From contig CAXBGS010000009.1 of NCBI GenBank assembly GCA_963975425.1, forward strand, positions 257,992 to 321,991: a DNA stretch of 64,000 nt, written 5' to 3'. The number at the start of each line of letters is the position of its first letter. Within the stretch, counting starts at the first letter, position 1. The translations under genes were made by a program, and so were the position numbers. Of this stretch, positions 1 through 9,781 are shown piece after piece. The stretch is from CAXBGS01 sp963975425 (GTDB lineage Bacteria; Planctomycetota; Planctomycetia; Pirellulales; Pirellulaceae). Below the pieces are notes generated by a model. It made no database searches. It worked only from the letters and a program-made list of their open reading frames with translations, and was not told the DNA's origin.

Positions 1-44
1 CTGATTTGGTCGATTGCTTCTTGATCAAGGTCCGTTGAATCCAT
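1..44 (-). CDS. 5' end of a gene cut by the window edge
   Basis: An ATG at 42-44 on the minus strand opens a frame of 14 codons (MDSTDLDQEAIDQI) that runs off the window. It begins 7 bases after the stop of the ECF sigma factor gene, so the two are probably co-transcribed. In planctomycetes this type of ECF sigma factor is very often followed by a serine/threonine protein kinase gene. That is only an inference here, because no kinase motif is visible in the 14 codons. Confidence 0.5.
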   Translation of the reverse strand, partial: MDSTDLDQEAIDQI

Positions 45-51
45 ACCGCGG

Positions 52-687
52 TTACTCCCTTCCGCTCTCGGCCAAGCCACGCATCAGTTCGCCCAGTCGT
101 CCCATCGCTCGAACGTACCGTTTACTTGCGGCGGAAGGTTCAATCTTTAGAACCTTTGCCGTCTCGATGTTGGATAGTTCCTCGAAATGTCGAAGCGCAA
201 TGACTTCACGATCCATCGAGTCCATTGTGTTTAACGCTTTTTCAAGCCGATCGATGTTCTCGGCCCGGGCGACAATTTCACTGACGTTGGTTTGCTTTCC
301 GACCAGGCTGGCCGCGATTGCCCTGGATGTATGTGGCGAGGGGCCTTGGAAGCCGAGCGCGACTTCCTTGCGGACATCACGCATTTCCGCCTGTAGGTGT
401 TGGCGATGAACATCGATCAATTGTTGGTTGGCAACCAAACGCAGCCAAAGGAACGCAGGCATGTCTTCTTGTTTGCCAAAGTGATGTAGTCGTTTCGCGG
501 CTGCCAAATAGGTCTCTTGAAGAATGTCCGAATCGGAAATACGACCAGCCAAGCGATGGTCAAGTCGGAACCGAACGATTTGACGCAAGCGTTCACGAAA
601 CTGCGAGAACACTTCTGCCAGCGCTTCTTCGCTGCCTGACCGCATGCCATGCACAAGGTCATCGTCCGGTTCGGTATGGGCGGTCAT
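52..687 (-). CDS. ECF-type RNA polymerase sigma factor
   Basis: A 211-residue cytoplasmic sigma-70 family protein. Residues about 10-75 match sigma region 2 (acidic DILQETYLAA stretch typical of the core-binding and -10 region) and residues about 150-205 match region 4 (MDREVIALRHFEELSNIETA helix-turn-helix). The long linker between the regions and the overall length fit the planctomycete/verrucomicrobial ECF subfamily that is usually paired with membrane protein kinases instead of a classical anti-sigma factor. The downstream partial gene starts 7 bases after its stop. No promoter motif for its regulon could be identified here. Confidence 0.9.
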   Translation of the reverse strand: MTAHTEPDDDLVHGMRSGSEEALAEVFSQFRERLRQIVRFRLDHRLAGRISDSDILQETYLAAAKRLHHFGKQEDMPAFLWLRLVANQQLIDVHRQHLQAEMRDVRKEVALGFQGPSPHTSRAIAASLVGKQTNVSEIVARAENIDRLEKALNTMDSMDREVIALRHFEELSNIETAKVLKIEPSAASKRYVRAMGRLGELMRGLAESGRE

Positions 688-955
688 GTCAGTTCAAGTG
701 CGGTTGAAATCGGAGAGTTTCGATGTTGGGCAACATTCATCATAGCCCGCGAAACGTACCAAATTCACTGGTGTTTCTATGTCAGCGGAGTCGACACCTC
801 ACGTTTTTGCAAAAATCAAGGCTGATCCCTGTCGCGGCCAAACCACCAAATCCGTTGTTAATCACAGGGTCGATTTTGAACCACCGGGATTGGCGGTCAT
901 CCCCTCGTCGCCGAGCGACTTGATAAACGTGTGACGCTTTTAACGAAAAATCCGT

Positions 956-3649
956 ATGTTCTCGATGCAATCCATCCGTACGATCTGTCGTTCCTTGACC
1001 CTGATAGTCGTGGCCGCTGGCAGCGCTGTGGCGACTGACGAGGTCAAGTTGTCGCCTGACGAGGTCAAGTTTTTCGAAAGCAAGATTCGTCCGGTTCTTA
1101 TCCGTGAATGCTACGGTTGTCACAGCAACGAAACGGGGGCGGCTAAGGGTGGTCTGAGACTGGACACCGAGCGATTGACGCATCTTGGTGGTGACAGTGG
1201 GCCGGCAATCGTGCCGGGTGACCTGGACGAAAGTCTGTTGTGGTCGGCGATCAATCACGAAGATTTCAATATGCCGCCCAAGCGAAAGTTGTCCAGTGAC
1301 ATCATCGAAGACTTCCGGCACTGGATCGAGATGGGAGCACCGGACCCCCGTAAAACCAAGATCGCTGAAATCCGGTCATCGATTTCCGATGAAGACATTC
1401 TCGACGCGAGAGCAAACTTTTGGGCTTACAAGAAACCCGTTGCCACTGCTCCGCCGACCACCGTCAACTCGACCTGGCCAAAGTCGGATATCGATCGATA
1501 CGTCTTAGCGAAGCTGGAATCCGAGGGGATGCAACCGGCCATCGACGCACCCAGTTACAAGGTGCTGCGGCGACTTTGTTTTGACTTGATCGGATTGCCC
1601 CCGACACCGGCACAAATCGAGCGCTTTGAAAGCGACTGGAAGCAAGGCCCCGACGCGGCGATCGACAACGTCGTCGCCCATCTGCTCGATAGCGAACAGT
1701 TCGGCGAGCGTTGGGGACGACACTGGTTAGACGTCGCACGGTATGCCGAATCGACCGGCCGTGGGGTCAACATGACGTTCCCACATGCGTGGCGGTACCG
1801 CGATTTTGTGATCGATTCGTTCAATCAAGACAAGCCATTTGATCAGTTCGTCATGCAACAACTTGCCGGTGACGTCATGCCGGCAAAAACGGACGAGCAG
1901 TGGAACGAGAACTTGATCGCAACCGCGTTCCTGGCGATCGGTCCCAAGAATATTAATGAACAGAACGGAGCACAGTTCGCTGCCGACTTGGTCGATGAGC
2001 AGCTTGACGTGACAACGCGAGTCTTTATGGGAACTTCGGTCGCCTGTGCACGATGTCACGATCACAAATTCGATCCGATTCCACAGACAGATTACTACGC
2101 TCTCGCCGGGATTTTTCAGAACACGAAAACGTACTTTGGCAATCCGCCGTCAGAATTTGGAAGCTTTAGTACCGCGCAAGCACGTCGCAAAAGCAGCCTG
2201 TTGTTGCTGCCGATTCAAGACGAAGAACCGGTCGGCGTGTCGTATTCACCCGAGCAAGTGAATCGACTGAAAGAAGAGTTGCAGAATGCCAGAAACGAAC
2301 TGGCTGAACTGGCCCGTCAACGCCGCACCAACCGAAACGGCTCGGGCAGCACCGGGCAAGCCGCGGCAAACTTGCAACGACGGTTTTTAGGTTTGCAAAA
2401 CGTCGTGTCTGGGCTATCGGATCGTTTGGCGGTGATCGATGCGGACGGGAGGCCACGCAGCTATTGCATGGGGGTCCAAGCGGTCGATTCCCCGCGTGAC
2501 GCACGCGTTTTGGTTCGCGGGGAAATTGACCAGCTCGGTCAAGTCGTTGCAAGAGACGTCCCGCAAGTCTTGCGAGATCATTCGTTATCGATCGAACCGG
2601 ATTCCAGCGGGCGACTGGAAATGGCCAAGTGGATCGCGAGCAAGGACAACCCGTTGACCGCTCGGGTGATGGTCAATCGCATCTGGCAACATTTGATTGG
2701 TCAAGGACTTGTTACCACAACCGAAAATTTTGGCACGACCGGACAGCCACCCTCGCATCCTGAATTGCTCGATGCGCTGGCTTTGCGGTTCATGGATTCC
2801 GGTTGGTCCGTCAAGTCAGTCATCCGAGAAATCGCGACATCGCGGGTGTATCGAATCAGTTCGGCATTCAATGAATCGTATCACGATATGGATCCCGACA
2901 ATGCTTTGATTTGGAGAGCAAATCCGCGACGACTCGACGCCGAGGCAATGCGCGACGCCATGCTTAGCATCGCTGGGAATTTGGATACACAGCGACCGAA
3001 GGGTTCGGAAGTTGCGATGGCAGGTTACACGCGAGTGCGGGATGGCAACTTGGGTGCCGCGTCGACGGCCATGATGTTTGCCGATCGGATGCAGAGGCCG
3101 GGAATGGATCGGGAACAGATTCGCCGAACGATGGATCAATCGCGAAGCAATGGGCCAATGCGTGGGCGCAGAATGTCGGATGGGCTGCAGCGGCTGCGCG
3201 AGATGTATCAGGCAAGGCAAGCTAGTACCAAACCGCTGGACATGAATCATGCCACGATCCGAAGCGTTTATCTGCCGATCGTTCGTGACGAGGTTCCCCG
3301 CTCGCTCGATGTCTTTGATTTCGCCGAATCGACCATGGTCGTCGGGAAACGCGAATCATCCAATACGCCCAACCAAGCGTTGTACTTGATGAACAATCCG
3401 TTTGTCATCAAGCAAAGCGAGGACTTTGCAAGACGCTTGGTCGAATCGAAGAAATCGAATTACGATCGAATCCAAGACGCATTTTTGTTGACCTTTGGTC
3501 GGCCCGCCACTCAAGGTGAACGTGAAGCCATGGCGAGCTTTATCAAACGATTCGAGCCATCATCCGCAGAGCAGCAAACAAGCACGTGGAAGTATGCCGC
3601 ATTGTGTCAAAGCTTGTTCGCGGCGGCAGAGTTTAGATACGTGGACTAG
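956..3649 (+). CDS. PSCyt1/DUF1549/DUF1553 secreted protein
   Basis: An 897-residue exported protein with an N-terminal signal peptide (residues about 1-26). The first domain is planctomycete cytochrome C-like PSCyt1 with a CYGCH haem-type motif (C52, C55, H56). DUF1549 (PSCyt2) covers about 170-385 and carries a second CARCH motif near residues 364-368. DUF1553 (PSD1) covers about 545-890 with the typical NRIWQHLIGQGLV and NTPNQALYLMN blocks. A coiled-coil-like segment lies near 430-480. The family is hugely expanded in planctomycetes and has no established reaction; redox or sugar-related roles are guesses. The DUF1501 gene follows about 190 bases downstream, the usual partner. A start at 965 is also possible. 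Confidence 0.93.
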   Translation: MFSMQSIRTICRSLTLIVVAAGSAVATDEVKLSPDEVKFFESKIRPVLIRECYGCHSNETGAAKGGLRLDTERLTHLGGDSGPAIVPGDLDESLLWSAINHEDFNMPPKRKLSSDIIEDFRHWIEMGAPDPRKTKIAEIRSSISDEDILDARANFWAYKKPVATAPPTTVNSTWPKSDIDRYVLAKLESEGMQPAIDAPSYKVLRRLCFDLIGLPPTPAQIERFESDWKQGPDAAIDNVVAHLLDSEQFGERWGRHWLDVARYAESTGRGVNMTFPHAWRYRDFVIDSFNQDKPFDQFVMQQLAGDVMPAKTDEQWNENLIATAFLAIGPKNINEQNGAQFAADLVDEQLDVTTRVFMGTSVACARCHDHKFDPIPQTDYYALAGIFQNTKTYFGNPPSEFGSFSTAQARRKSSLLLLPIQDEEPVGVSYSPEQVNRLKEELQNARNELAELARQRRTNRNGSGSTGQAAANLQRRFLGLQNVVSGLSDRLAVIDADGRPRSYCMGVQAVDSPRDARVLVRGEIDQLGQVVARDVPQVLRDHSLSIEPDSSGRLEMAKWIASKDNPLTARVMVNRIWQHLIGQGLVTTTENFGTTGQPPSHPELLDALALRFMDSGWSVKSVIREIATSRVYRISSAFNESYHDMDPDNALIWRANPRRLDAEAMRDAMLSIAGNLDTQRPKGSEVAMAGYTRVRDGNLGAASTAMMFADRMQRPGMDREQIRRTMDQSRSNGPMRGRRMSDGLQRLREMYQARQASTKPLDMNHATIRSVYLPIVRDEVPRSLDVFDFAESTMVVGKRESSNTPNQALYLMNNPFVIKQSEDFARRLVESKKSNYDRIQDAFLLTFGRPATQGEREAMASFIKRFEPSSAEQQTSTWKYAALCQSLFAAAEFRYVD

Positions 3650-3839
3650 ACACTCAATCACGAAACATTTTTCTCTACTCTCGGATTACTTGAGGAAGTG
3701 GATCGACCAGACCGTGCTTTGCAATCCGCGAATCAGAGCAATCAGATTCACTATTTGAAATCGACTATCCGTCCCCGGCGCCGCGGCGCTAGGATGCGGT
3801 TACCGGTAGACAGGTTATGTGTGCTTTTGGAATCGACTC

Positions 3840-5231
3840 ATGAATATGAACTATACAAGACGTGACGCACTGCAAACGCTTTCTGCCGGATTTGGATATC
3901 TGGCGTTTGCCGGAATCAGCAGTTTCGCTGCTGCCAAGGATCAACCAGCCAGCCGGAATCCTTTGGTTCCCAAGTCGCCACATTTTCCTGCCAGGGCGAA
4001 ACGCGTGATCTTCTTGTGTATGCAAGGCGGTCCGTCACACGTTGATACGTTCGATTACAAACCGGAACTTCATCGCGATCACGGGAAGAGCGGCAAGTAC
4101 GGTGGTTCGCTGTTGAAGTCGCCATGGAAATTTTCACAGCGCGGCGATAGCGGTTTGTGGATTTCGGATTTGTTTCCCGAGGTGGCCAAGCATGCCGACG
4201 ATCTTTGCCTGATTCGATCGATGCACTGTGATCAGCCAGTTCATCCCGGCGCGATGACGCAAATGCACACCGGGACATCACAGTTCATTCGCCCCTCGTT
4301 GGGCGCTTGGACCCTGTATGGGTTGGGAACAGAGAACGACAGTCTGCCGGGTTTCGTTTCACTCGGAACGCCAGCGGGTTCGGCGCAGAATATTAGCAGC
4401 GCTTTTCTGCCCGCGATCTATAGCGGTACCAAGGTTGGTAAAGCCGGCGGCCGTGCGGCTCGTTTCAACCGTGGCGGAAACAACGCCGAGTCCGTTCCCG
4501 ATATCAAGAATCCGAGGCTCACATCGGCACAGCAGCGCACGCAGCTCGATCTCATTCAAGCATTGAATCGTCAAAAGCTCCGTCGTGATCAATTCCAACC
4601 CGGCGTCGAAGGCGTGATCGAGTCATTCGAACTGGCGTTCCGTATGCAAGACGCGATGCCAGAACTGATGGACATTTCAGGTGAAAGCGAAGCGACGCTT
4701 GCAATGTACGGCATCGATGGGGGGGCCGCGGATGCTTTCGGAAAACAATGCTTACTCGCCCGACGATTCGCGGAATCCGGCGTCCGTTTCATCGAACTGA
4801 CGCACGGCAACTGGGACCAGCATACGAATCTAACGAGTGATCACGAGGCACGAGCGCTGGGTTGTGATCAAGCTATCGCCGGACTGCTGAAGGACCTTAA
4901 GCAACGCGACATGTTGAAAGACACGTTGGTGATTTGGGGCGGCGAGTTCGGCCGGACCCCGGCGGCCCAGAACGGTGACGGCCGGAATCATAACAACAAA
5001 GGCTATACGACTTGGATGGCCGGCGGTGGCGTCAAAGGCGGATTCAGCTACGGCGCGACCGACGAACATGGTTACGAAGCGGTCGAAAACGCGTGCCATA
5101 TTCACGACTGGCACGCTACCATTTTGCACCTGCTGGGACTTGATCACCAACAGCTAACCTACCAATACGCAGGCCGTGACTTTCGGTTGACCGACGTCCA
5201 TGGAAATGTCGCCACGGACATCATCGCATAG
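3840..5231 (+). CDS. DUF1501 family protein (Tat-exported)
   Basis: A protein of about 463 residues of the DUF1501 family, related to the alkaline phosphatase/sulfatase superfamily. The N-terminus has a twin-arginine signal (TRRDALQTLSAG followed by a hydrophobic stretch to AAA), so export in a folded state is expected. Typical blocks are the MQGGPSHVDTFDYKP stretch and the metal-type segment VIWGGEFGRTPAAQ with a following NHNNKGYTTWMAGGG. The frame is open back to a GTG at 3819, but the ATG at 3840 sits properly before the Tat motif. It follows the PSCyt gene on the same strand; the two families are found together throughout planctomycetes. The exact substrate is unknown. Confidence 0.92.
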   Translation: MNMNYTRRDALQTLSAGFGYLAFAGISSFAAAKDQPASRNPLVPKSPHFPARAKRVIFLCMQGGPSHVDTFDYKPELHRDHGKSGKYGGSLLKSPWKFSQRGDSGLWISDLFPEVAKHADDLCLIRSMHCDQPVHPGAMTQMHTGTSQFIRPSLGAWTLYGLGTENDSLPGFVSLGTPAGSAQNISSAFLPAIYSGTKVGKAGGRAARFNRGGNNAESVPDIKNPRLTSAQQRTQLDLIQALNRQKLRRDQFQPGVEGVIESFELAFRMQDAMPELMDISGESEATLAMYGIDGGAADAFGKQCLLARRFAESGVRFIELTHGNWDQHTNLTSDHEARALGCDQAIAGLLKDLKQRDMLKDTLVIWGGEFGRTPAAQNGDGRNHNNKGYTTWMAGGGVKGGFSYGATDEHGYEAVENACHIHDWHATILHLLGLDHQQLTYQYAGRDFRLTDVHGNVATDIIA

Positions 5232-5245
5232 AAGCACGACTCGGG

Positions 5246-6997
5246 TTACTTTCGAGTCAGTGTGACGAATCGCAAGACTTCACCGCGCGATCGTGGTTTC
5301 CCGCTGACGTCAACGAAGACATCGACTTTGCCGAGCGGTAACGTGATATCCGCAAAGGTTGCCTGCGTCGAATCACTGGCCAGCGTTCCGCGGAATGACT
5401 TATCGCCGACATGAAGGACGATCTCGCGAGACCCGATCGGATTTTCCCAGCGGACCGAGGCGTCATAGGGACCGGCATCGATGATGTCGACTTTCCACGT
5501 CCCTCCGCTTCCCCAGCCCTGTGCGTCATCGACGCGCCAATCCTGGATCGACAAGTCAGACGTTGTTTCGGAATCTGAGCCAATCACAATGCGCGGGGGC
5601 GCATAGTTGTTATCCCGCGTCGACGAAACGTCTTTGAACCATGCTTGATATCGCGACTTTAGCTCGTCGACTTTTTCGGGATGTTGGCTGGCCAGGTTTT
5701 TTGACTCGCCGCGATCCTCGTTGACTTGGTACAGCTCGTACGGGACATCTTTGGTTATCGATTCCTTCCCAAACCCGGTCGGGTGGACCAGTTTCCAGTG
5801 CGGACCCCGGGCCGCAAAGTGATGAAATTCGACAGGACGGTCGCCGCGATGTGTTTGTAAGAACAGCGTTCGATCGGCCCAGTCGACATCTTGCGTGCCG
5901 TCCAAAAGAGGCAACGCGTTTCTGCCGTCAAGCAACAGATACTCGGGCGGATTGACACCCGCGACGGCCAGCACCGTGGGCATCAAATCAATGTGTGCTG
6001 CGATCTGCGTGGATTTGGTTTTCTGCTTGATGCCGGCCGGCCATCGGGCGACAAAAACCGTGTGAATGCCGCCCTCGTGCACCCAAGATTTCATTTCTCG
6101 GAACGGGCCAACGTAGCGATTGGTATTGGGTCCGTTGTCGGTCAAGAATACGACGAACGTGTTCTCTCGTTGACCGCTGGTATTTAGATATTGTTCCAAC
6201 TTGCCAAAATTCTGGTCGATGTTTTCGACCATCGCATACACCCGTGCGACGGTATCGCGACTTGCGTCGTCTTTCTTTTTCCCCATGACAGGATCAAGGT
6301 TGACGGACTTGTAATACGCCAACAACTCTTCGGGCACATCGTGGTACGGAGCGTGCGGAGCGTTGGGCGGCAGGTAAACAAAGAAAGGTTTGCCGGATTC
6401 GCGGGAAGACTCCATGAATTCGATCGCCGCATCAAAGTAGATGTCCGTGCAATAGCCCTGGGTCTGAACCTGTTCACCGTTGCGAAACAGGATTGGGTCG
6501 GTATAGCGTTTCTTGTTTTCGATCGGCTCGGACGGTTGTGCCAGCCCGCCGCCACGGTGGATCAAGACTTCATCGAAACCTTGGTCCTGTGGACGCATCG
6601 GATAGTTGTCGCCCAGGTGCCACTTGCCAAAAATTCCGGTCGCATAGCCGGCCTCGCCGAGTACCTCGGCGATGGTCACCTCGGCCGGGTCCATCATCGA
6701 TCGACCTTTGAAGGTGTCGATCACGCGCGTGCGATAGTTGTATCGACCCGTCATCAGACAAGCACGAGTCGGCGAACACACCGGACTGACATAAAAGTTG
6801 GTCAGGTGGGACGATTCTTTCGCGAATCGATCCAAGTTTGGTGTGCGGATGATCGGATTTCCGGTGGCACCCAGGTCGCCGTATCCCATGTCATCGGGCA
6901 TCACAATGATAATATTGGGACGAGAATCGGCCGAGGCGACGGCGGTACAAACGGAGCAGGCAGAAAGAAGAATCGTACAGAGATTGAAGTATTTCAT
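5246..6997 (-). CDS. Arylsulfatase-family sulfatase
   Basis: A secreted sulfatase of about 583 residues, counted from the ATG at 6995-6997 that opens a signal peptide ending near ASA. The frame is open 24 codons further upstream but that part is not signal-like. Metal-binding DD (residues 35-36) precedes the sulfatase signature CSPTR (C74-R78), whose Cys is the site of formylglycine formation in this family. GKWHLG and the FLTDNGPN metal motif follow. The C-terminal 130 residues after the catalytic domain form an extra beta-rich domain. It converges with the DUF1501 gene (14-base gap). The substrate is probably a sulfated polysaccharide, which the sequence does not specify. Confidence 0.95.
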   Translation of the reverse strand: MKYFNLCTILLSACSVCTAVASADSRPNIIIVMPDDMGYGDLGATGNPIIRTPNLDRFAKESSHLTNFYVSPVCSPTRACLMTGRYNYRTRVIDTFKGRSMMDPAEVTIAEVLGEAGYATGIFGKWHLGDNYPMRPQDQGFDEVLIHRGGGLAQPSEPIENKKRYTDPILFRNGEQVQTQGYCTDIYFDAAIEFMESSRESGKPFFVYLPPNAPHAPYHDVPEELLAYYKSVNLDPVMGKKKDDASRDTVARVYAMVENIDQNFGKLEQYLNTSGQRENTFVVFLTDNGPNTNRYVGPFREMKSWVHEGGIHTVFVARWPAGIKQKTKSTQIAAHIDLMPTVLAVAGVNPPEYLLLDGRNALPLLDGTQDVDWADRTLFLQTHRGDRPVEFHHFAARGPHWKLVHPTGFGKESITKDVPYELYQVNEDRGESKNLASQHPEKVDELKSRYQAWFKDVSSTRDNNYAPPRIVIGSDSETTSDLSIQDWRVDDAQGWGSGGTWKVDIIDAGPYDASVRWENPIGSREIVLHVGDKSFRGTLASDSTQATFADITLPLGKVDVFVDVSGKPRSRGEVLRFVTLTRK

Positions 6998-7102
6998 AGA
7001 GTCGATTGGTCGTTTCGAAGGAATGGGGCAGCCGCCTGTTTTAACATTTGTCACAGGACCGCGGGCCATTGCCTCGTTTGTAGGAAAATTAACTCTTACC
7101 CC

Positions 7103-7142
7103 AAAACAAAAGCCGGCGGTGGTCGTTCGACCGCCGCCGGCT
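7103..7142 (-). terminator. Rho-independent terminator of the PEP-CTERM gene
   Basis: A 14-bp GC-rich stem (7111-7124 pairing with 7129-7142, one G-U wobble) closes a 4-base loop. Read on the minus strand it is followed by a T-rich tract (TTTTGTTTTGG). It lies about 35 bases past the stop of the PEP-CTERM gene. Confidence 0.85.
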
Positions 7143-7177
7143 CAGCTTGCGCTTAGGTGAAAATATAGTTGATGTTT

Positions 7178-7870
7178 CTAGGCACGCTTGCGGCGCGCGA
7201 TGGCGGTGATACCCATCGCTGCAAAGATTGCCAAGCTCGCGGGCTCAGGAACTTCGCCAAGATCGTCTTCCAGAGCGGTGTTGTCGGTATCGGCTCTAAA
7301 CACCAACCGACTGTCAGGCACAAACGGTGTGGTCGTAAAATCGATCGACAAACGTCGCCACAAATCTCCAACTGGTGCATCTCCTGTTATTGCCACCTGG
7401 TCGCTGTAGGTCGCGACGATATCAAAGGGGTCACCACCCGAGTTTACAAAGAAATTGGCGCCACTTGCAGAATCGGCGGTTCCTGGACTTGGTGAATCGA
7501 TATCAAAAATGGTGTCACCGGGACCGCCGTCTAGGTCAATCGTTTGGATCGCCATCGCACTTTCGTTTGCCAACGTCCAGGCATTAGACGAAAAAGTGTC
7601 GCCAGCTGCCATCAGCGACCATCCCGTCCCACTGACTCCTCCGCTTCCTGCCGCAATATCGGCCCAGGCGAGGGTCTCGGAACTCATGTCCGTGAAGGTG
7701 GCGGTGATCAGCATGCCATCCATCATATCACCGTCCGTTGCAAACCCTGCAAGTGCGGTCGTTGTGTTCGTTGTGCCTGGATCGAACGCAACCACGAGCG
7801 TACCTGCATACGCATGGCCCGCGATCATGATTGCTGCGGCTGCCGATAGAAATTGTGATTTATTAAACAT
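7178..7870 (-). CDS. PEP-CTERM sorting-signal protein
   Basis: A 230-residue exported protein. It has an N-terminal signal peptide (residues 1-22, ending AYA) and a C-terminal sorting tail: a VPEPASL motif, a hydrophobic segment (AIFAAMGITAIA) and the basic end RRKRA. This is the PEP-CTERM architecture, recognised by exosortase systems and linked to extracellular polysaccharide. The middle is beta-rich, Gly/Asp/Thr-rich and has no recognised domain. A good Shine-Dalgarno site precedes the start and a strong terminator follows the stop. No exosortase gene lies in this window. Confidence 0.9.
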   Translation of the reverse strand: MFNKSQFLSAAAAIMIAGHAYAGTLVVAFDPGTTNTTTALAGFATDGDMMDGMLITATFTDMSSETLAWADIAAGSGGVSGTGWSLMAAGDTFSSNAWTLANESAMAIQTIDLDGGPGDTIFDIDSPSPGTADSASGANFFVNSGGDPFDIVATYSDQVAITGDAPVGDLWRRLSIDFTTTPFVPDSRLVFRADTDNTALEDDLGEVPEPASLAIFAAMGITAIARRKRA

Positions 7871-7878
7871 GTAACGTG

Positions 7879-7884
7879 TCTCCT
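7879..7884 (-). promoter_or_regulatory. Shine-Dalgarno site of the PEP-CTERM gene
   Basis: AGGAGA on the minus strand, 8 bases before the ATG at 7868-7870. A clear ribosome binding site is worth noting because many genes in this window lack one. Confidence 0.7.
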
Positions 7885-7907
7885 AGGAGTGAATCAAAAA
7901 ACTCTTG

Positions 7908-8315
7908 CTAAGCCATACTGCGAGCGCGGATTCGCGGTGGCTTTAGGAGACCATCCAGGTCCGGTTTGGTTGGCAGCGACTGATTGATCAGTTCCATCAA
8001 TGACACCAATGGCGAGTCATCGATTTCTGGAACGATGATTTCAAGGAGCGCCACCGTAGAAATCGAAATGCCGGTGACGATAACCACCGCAACATTGCTC
8101 CCCGAAGACCTATGAAGGACATCTTCTTTGGGGAGCCGATCTTCTTGGTGCAGCGGACCGCTGGGCGATTCAAAGTTCGTGGTGAGGCTGGCCGTTTGCG
8201 ACCGAAGTGAACTGAGGTCGTTTTCGCTCATCATGCAGATCACGCCTCCGGACGCAGTGCTGCAAGCAGCCGCGGTGGAGAGCATGATCGATAGCATTAG
8301 GGGGGGTGGTCGCAT
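7908..8315 (-). CDS. Small secreted protein of unknown function
   Basis: A 135-residue frame starting with a hydrophobic leader (MRPPPLMLSIMLSTAAACSTASGG) that could be a signal peptide. A second hydrophobic stretch (VAVVIVTGISISTVALLEIIV) lies at about 74-94. I do not recognise the family. It ends 37 bases before the start of the PEP-CTERM gene on the same strand, so they could share a transcript, although the PEP-CTERM gene has its own strong ribosome binding site. No convincing competing frame is seen on the other strand. Support is moderate: leader, position and length. Confidence 0.5.
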   Translation of the reverse strand: MRPPPLMLSIMLSTAAACSTASGGVICMMSENDLSSLRSQTASLTTNFESPSGPLHQEDRLPKEDVLHRSSGSNVAVVIVTGISISTVALLEIIVPEIDDSPLVSLMELINQSLPTKPDLDGLLKPPRIRARSMA

Positions 8316-8575
8316 CCCATCACGCTAGTTGGGACATAACCCAAAAGCAATCAAAATGAATACGGGCCGGTTGGATGCTCCCCGTTTAGAATCGACACGG
8401 CATTTGCGAGTGAACGCGGGTTTACGTGTCTTTGCGTATAGATGGCAAAGTGCTGCGCGTTTCACTATCGAAGCGACCGCGAGTCAATTCGGTCGTTGCC
8501 CAGAGACATAATGGCCGTGGTGTAGCACCAAAAGCGGGGTGCAAGATCACTTCCACAGTAAGGTCTCCGCCGCCA

Positions 8576-8597
8576 GCCTTACCACGAGCGGTAAGGC
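8576..8597 (-). terminator. Hairpin over the stop codon of moeA
   Basis: A perfect 8-bp stem (GCCTTACC with GGTAAGGC) and a 6-base loop overlapping the end of moeA. There is no T-tract after it on the minus strand, so a terminator role is uncertain; it may protect the 3' end instead. Confidence 0.35.
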
Positions 8598-9781
8598 CAT
8601 GGACCTTCACCAGATTGATTGGGCGGTATTTCGACAAAGCCGGTGCTTTGACCCAGGGACACCAAATCGCCCGAGCCTTGACTCATGACCGGTTCCGCGA
8701 TTCCGGTCTCTCGCAGCCGTACCAATCGCATCCAGTGAAGCGGTATGGTCTTATCGCCCGCGTCATCTAGCCGAACAACGGGGCAGGGTAGCCGCCAGTT
8801 TTTGTTGCCGCTGATTTTCGCGAGCAGGGGAATGCCGAATCGGCGGCAACCGACTGTGGCACTGACCGGGTTGCCCGGCAGACCCAGAATCAGCTTACCG
8901 TCACTCGTTGCTGCGCCGAGGATCGGTTTGCCCGGACGGATCGGCAGCCCGTGAAAGAGAATCTGACCGCCAACTTCTTTGACGATATCGGGGACATAGT
9001 CATAGTCACCCATCGAAACCCCGCCCGTCAAAATGATCGCGTCAGACTGTTCGAGATGTTTGCGAAGCATTTCAGCCAGTCGTTGTCGATCGTCTTGGCA
9101 GTGCACCGCTTGTTTCAGTTGGACCCAAGGGTGCTGTGACAGCATCGAGCAGAGGGCGGTTTGATTGCTGTTGCGCAGTTGCCATGGCTGGATTGCGTTG
9201 TCGTCTAACGAAATCACTTCATCACCGGTCGTCATGACCGTGACGCCAACGTGGGCATGAACGTCGATCGCGGCTGCACCAAAGTTGGTCATCGTTGCGC
9301 GAACGGCCGAGTCGACCAGCGTCCCGCCGGCGACGACCGTGCCCGCTGCTTTGGCATTTTCGCCGGCCTTGCGAATGTGGTCGCCGACACTTGTCCGATG
9401 CGCCGCATCGGTCAAACGAATGGATGCGTCTGCCTCGACGGTGTCCTCACGTTTGACCACGGCGTCGCAACCGGTCGGTACGATCGCACCGGTAAAGATT
9501 CGCAGCACACCGGACTCGGGCATCGTTGGGGGCGGAGCACCAGGAACGCATTGGCCCTGAACCGGAATATCGCCGGCTGTCTGTAAATCGCTCAGTCGAA
9601 TTGCATATCCATCCATTGCGGAAACATCAGCTGCCGGACTGTGACGGTCGGCGACGATATCGACCGCCAAGACCCGCCCATTGCATTCGGCAACCCGTGA
9701 CTCGACAGACGTGACCGTCAGCGACTCGGCCAGTGCACGTATCGCATCATCAGGATGATCAAAAGAGAATCGTTTAGCCAT
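8579..9781 (-). CDS. moeA: Molybdopterin molybdenumtransferase MoeA
   Basis: A 400-residue cytoplasmic enzyme that inserts molybdate into adenylylated molybdopterin to give the molybdenum cofactor. The N-terminal domain carries the family block SAMDGYAI near residue 54. The central MoCF-binding domain has MTTGDEVISLDD near 190, GGVSMGDYDYVP near 260 and LPGNPVSA near 300. A short MoeA C-terminal domain ends the protein. The length is normal for the family (about 400). It is the last gene of a minus-strand group with the siroheme gene and mobA; the gap to mobA is 182 bases. Confidence 0.95.
   Translation of the reverse strand: MAKRFSFDHPDDAIRALAESLTVTSVESRVAECNGRVLAVDIVADRHSPAADVSAMDGYAIRLSDLQTAGDIPVQGQCVPGAPPPTMPESGVLRIFTGAIVPTGCDAVVKREDTVEADASIRLTDAAHRTSVGDHIRKAGENAKAAGTVVAGGTLVDSAVRATMTNFGAAAIDVHAHVGVTVMTTGDEVISLDDNAIQPWQLRNSNQTALCSMLSQHPWVQLKQAVHCQDDRQRLAEMLRKHLEQSDAIILTGGVSMGDYDYVPDIVKEVGGQILFHGLPIRPGKPILGAATSDGKLILGLPGNPVSATVGCRRFGIPLLAKISGNKNWRLPCPVVRLDDAGDKTIPLHWMRLVRLRETGIAEPVMSQGSGDLVSLGQSTGFVEIPPNQSGEGPWPYRSW

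Noticed and set aside
6191..7156. 321-residue open frame opposite the sulfatase gene
   Set aside because: It is antisense to a well-supported sulfatase, has no family motifs and only exists because of the codon bias.
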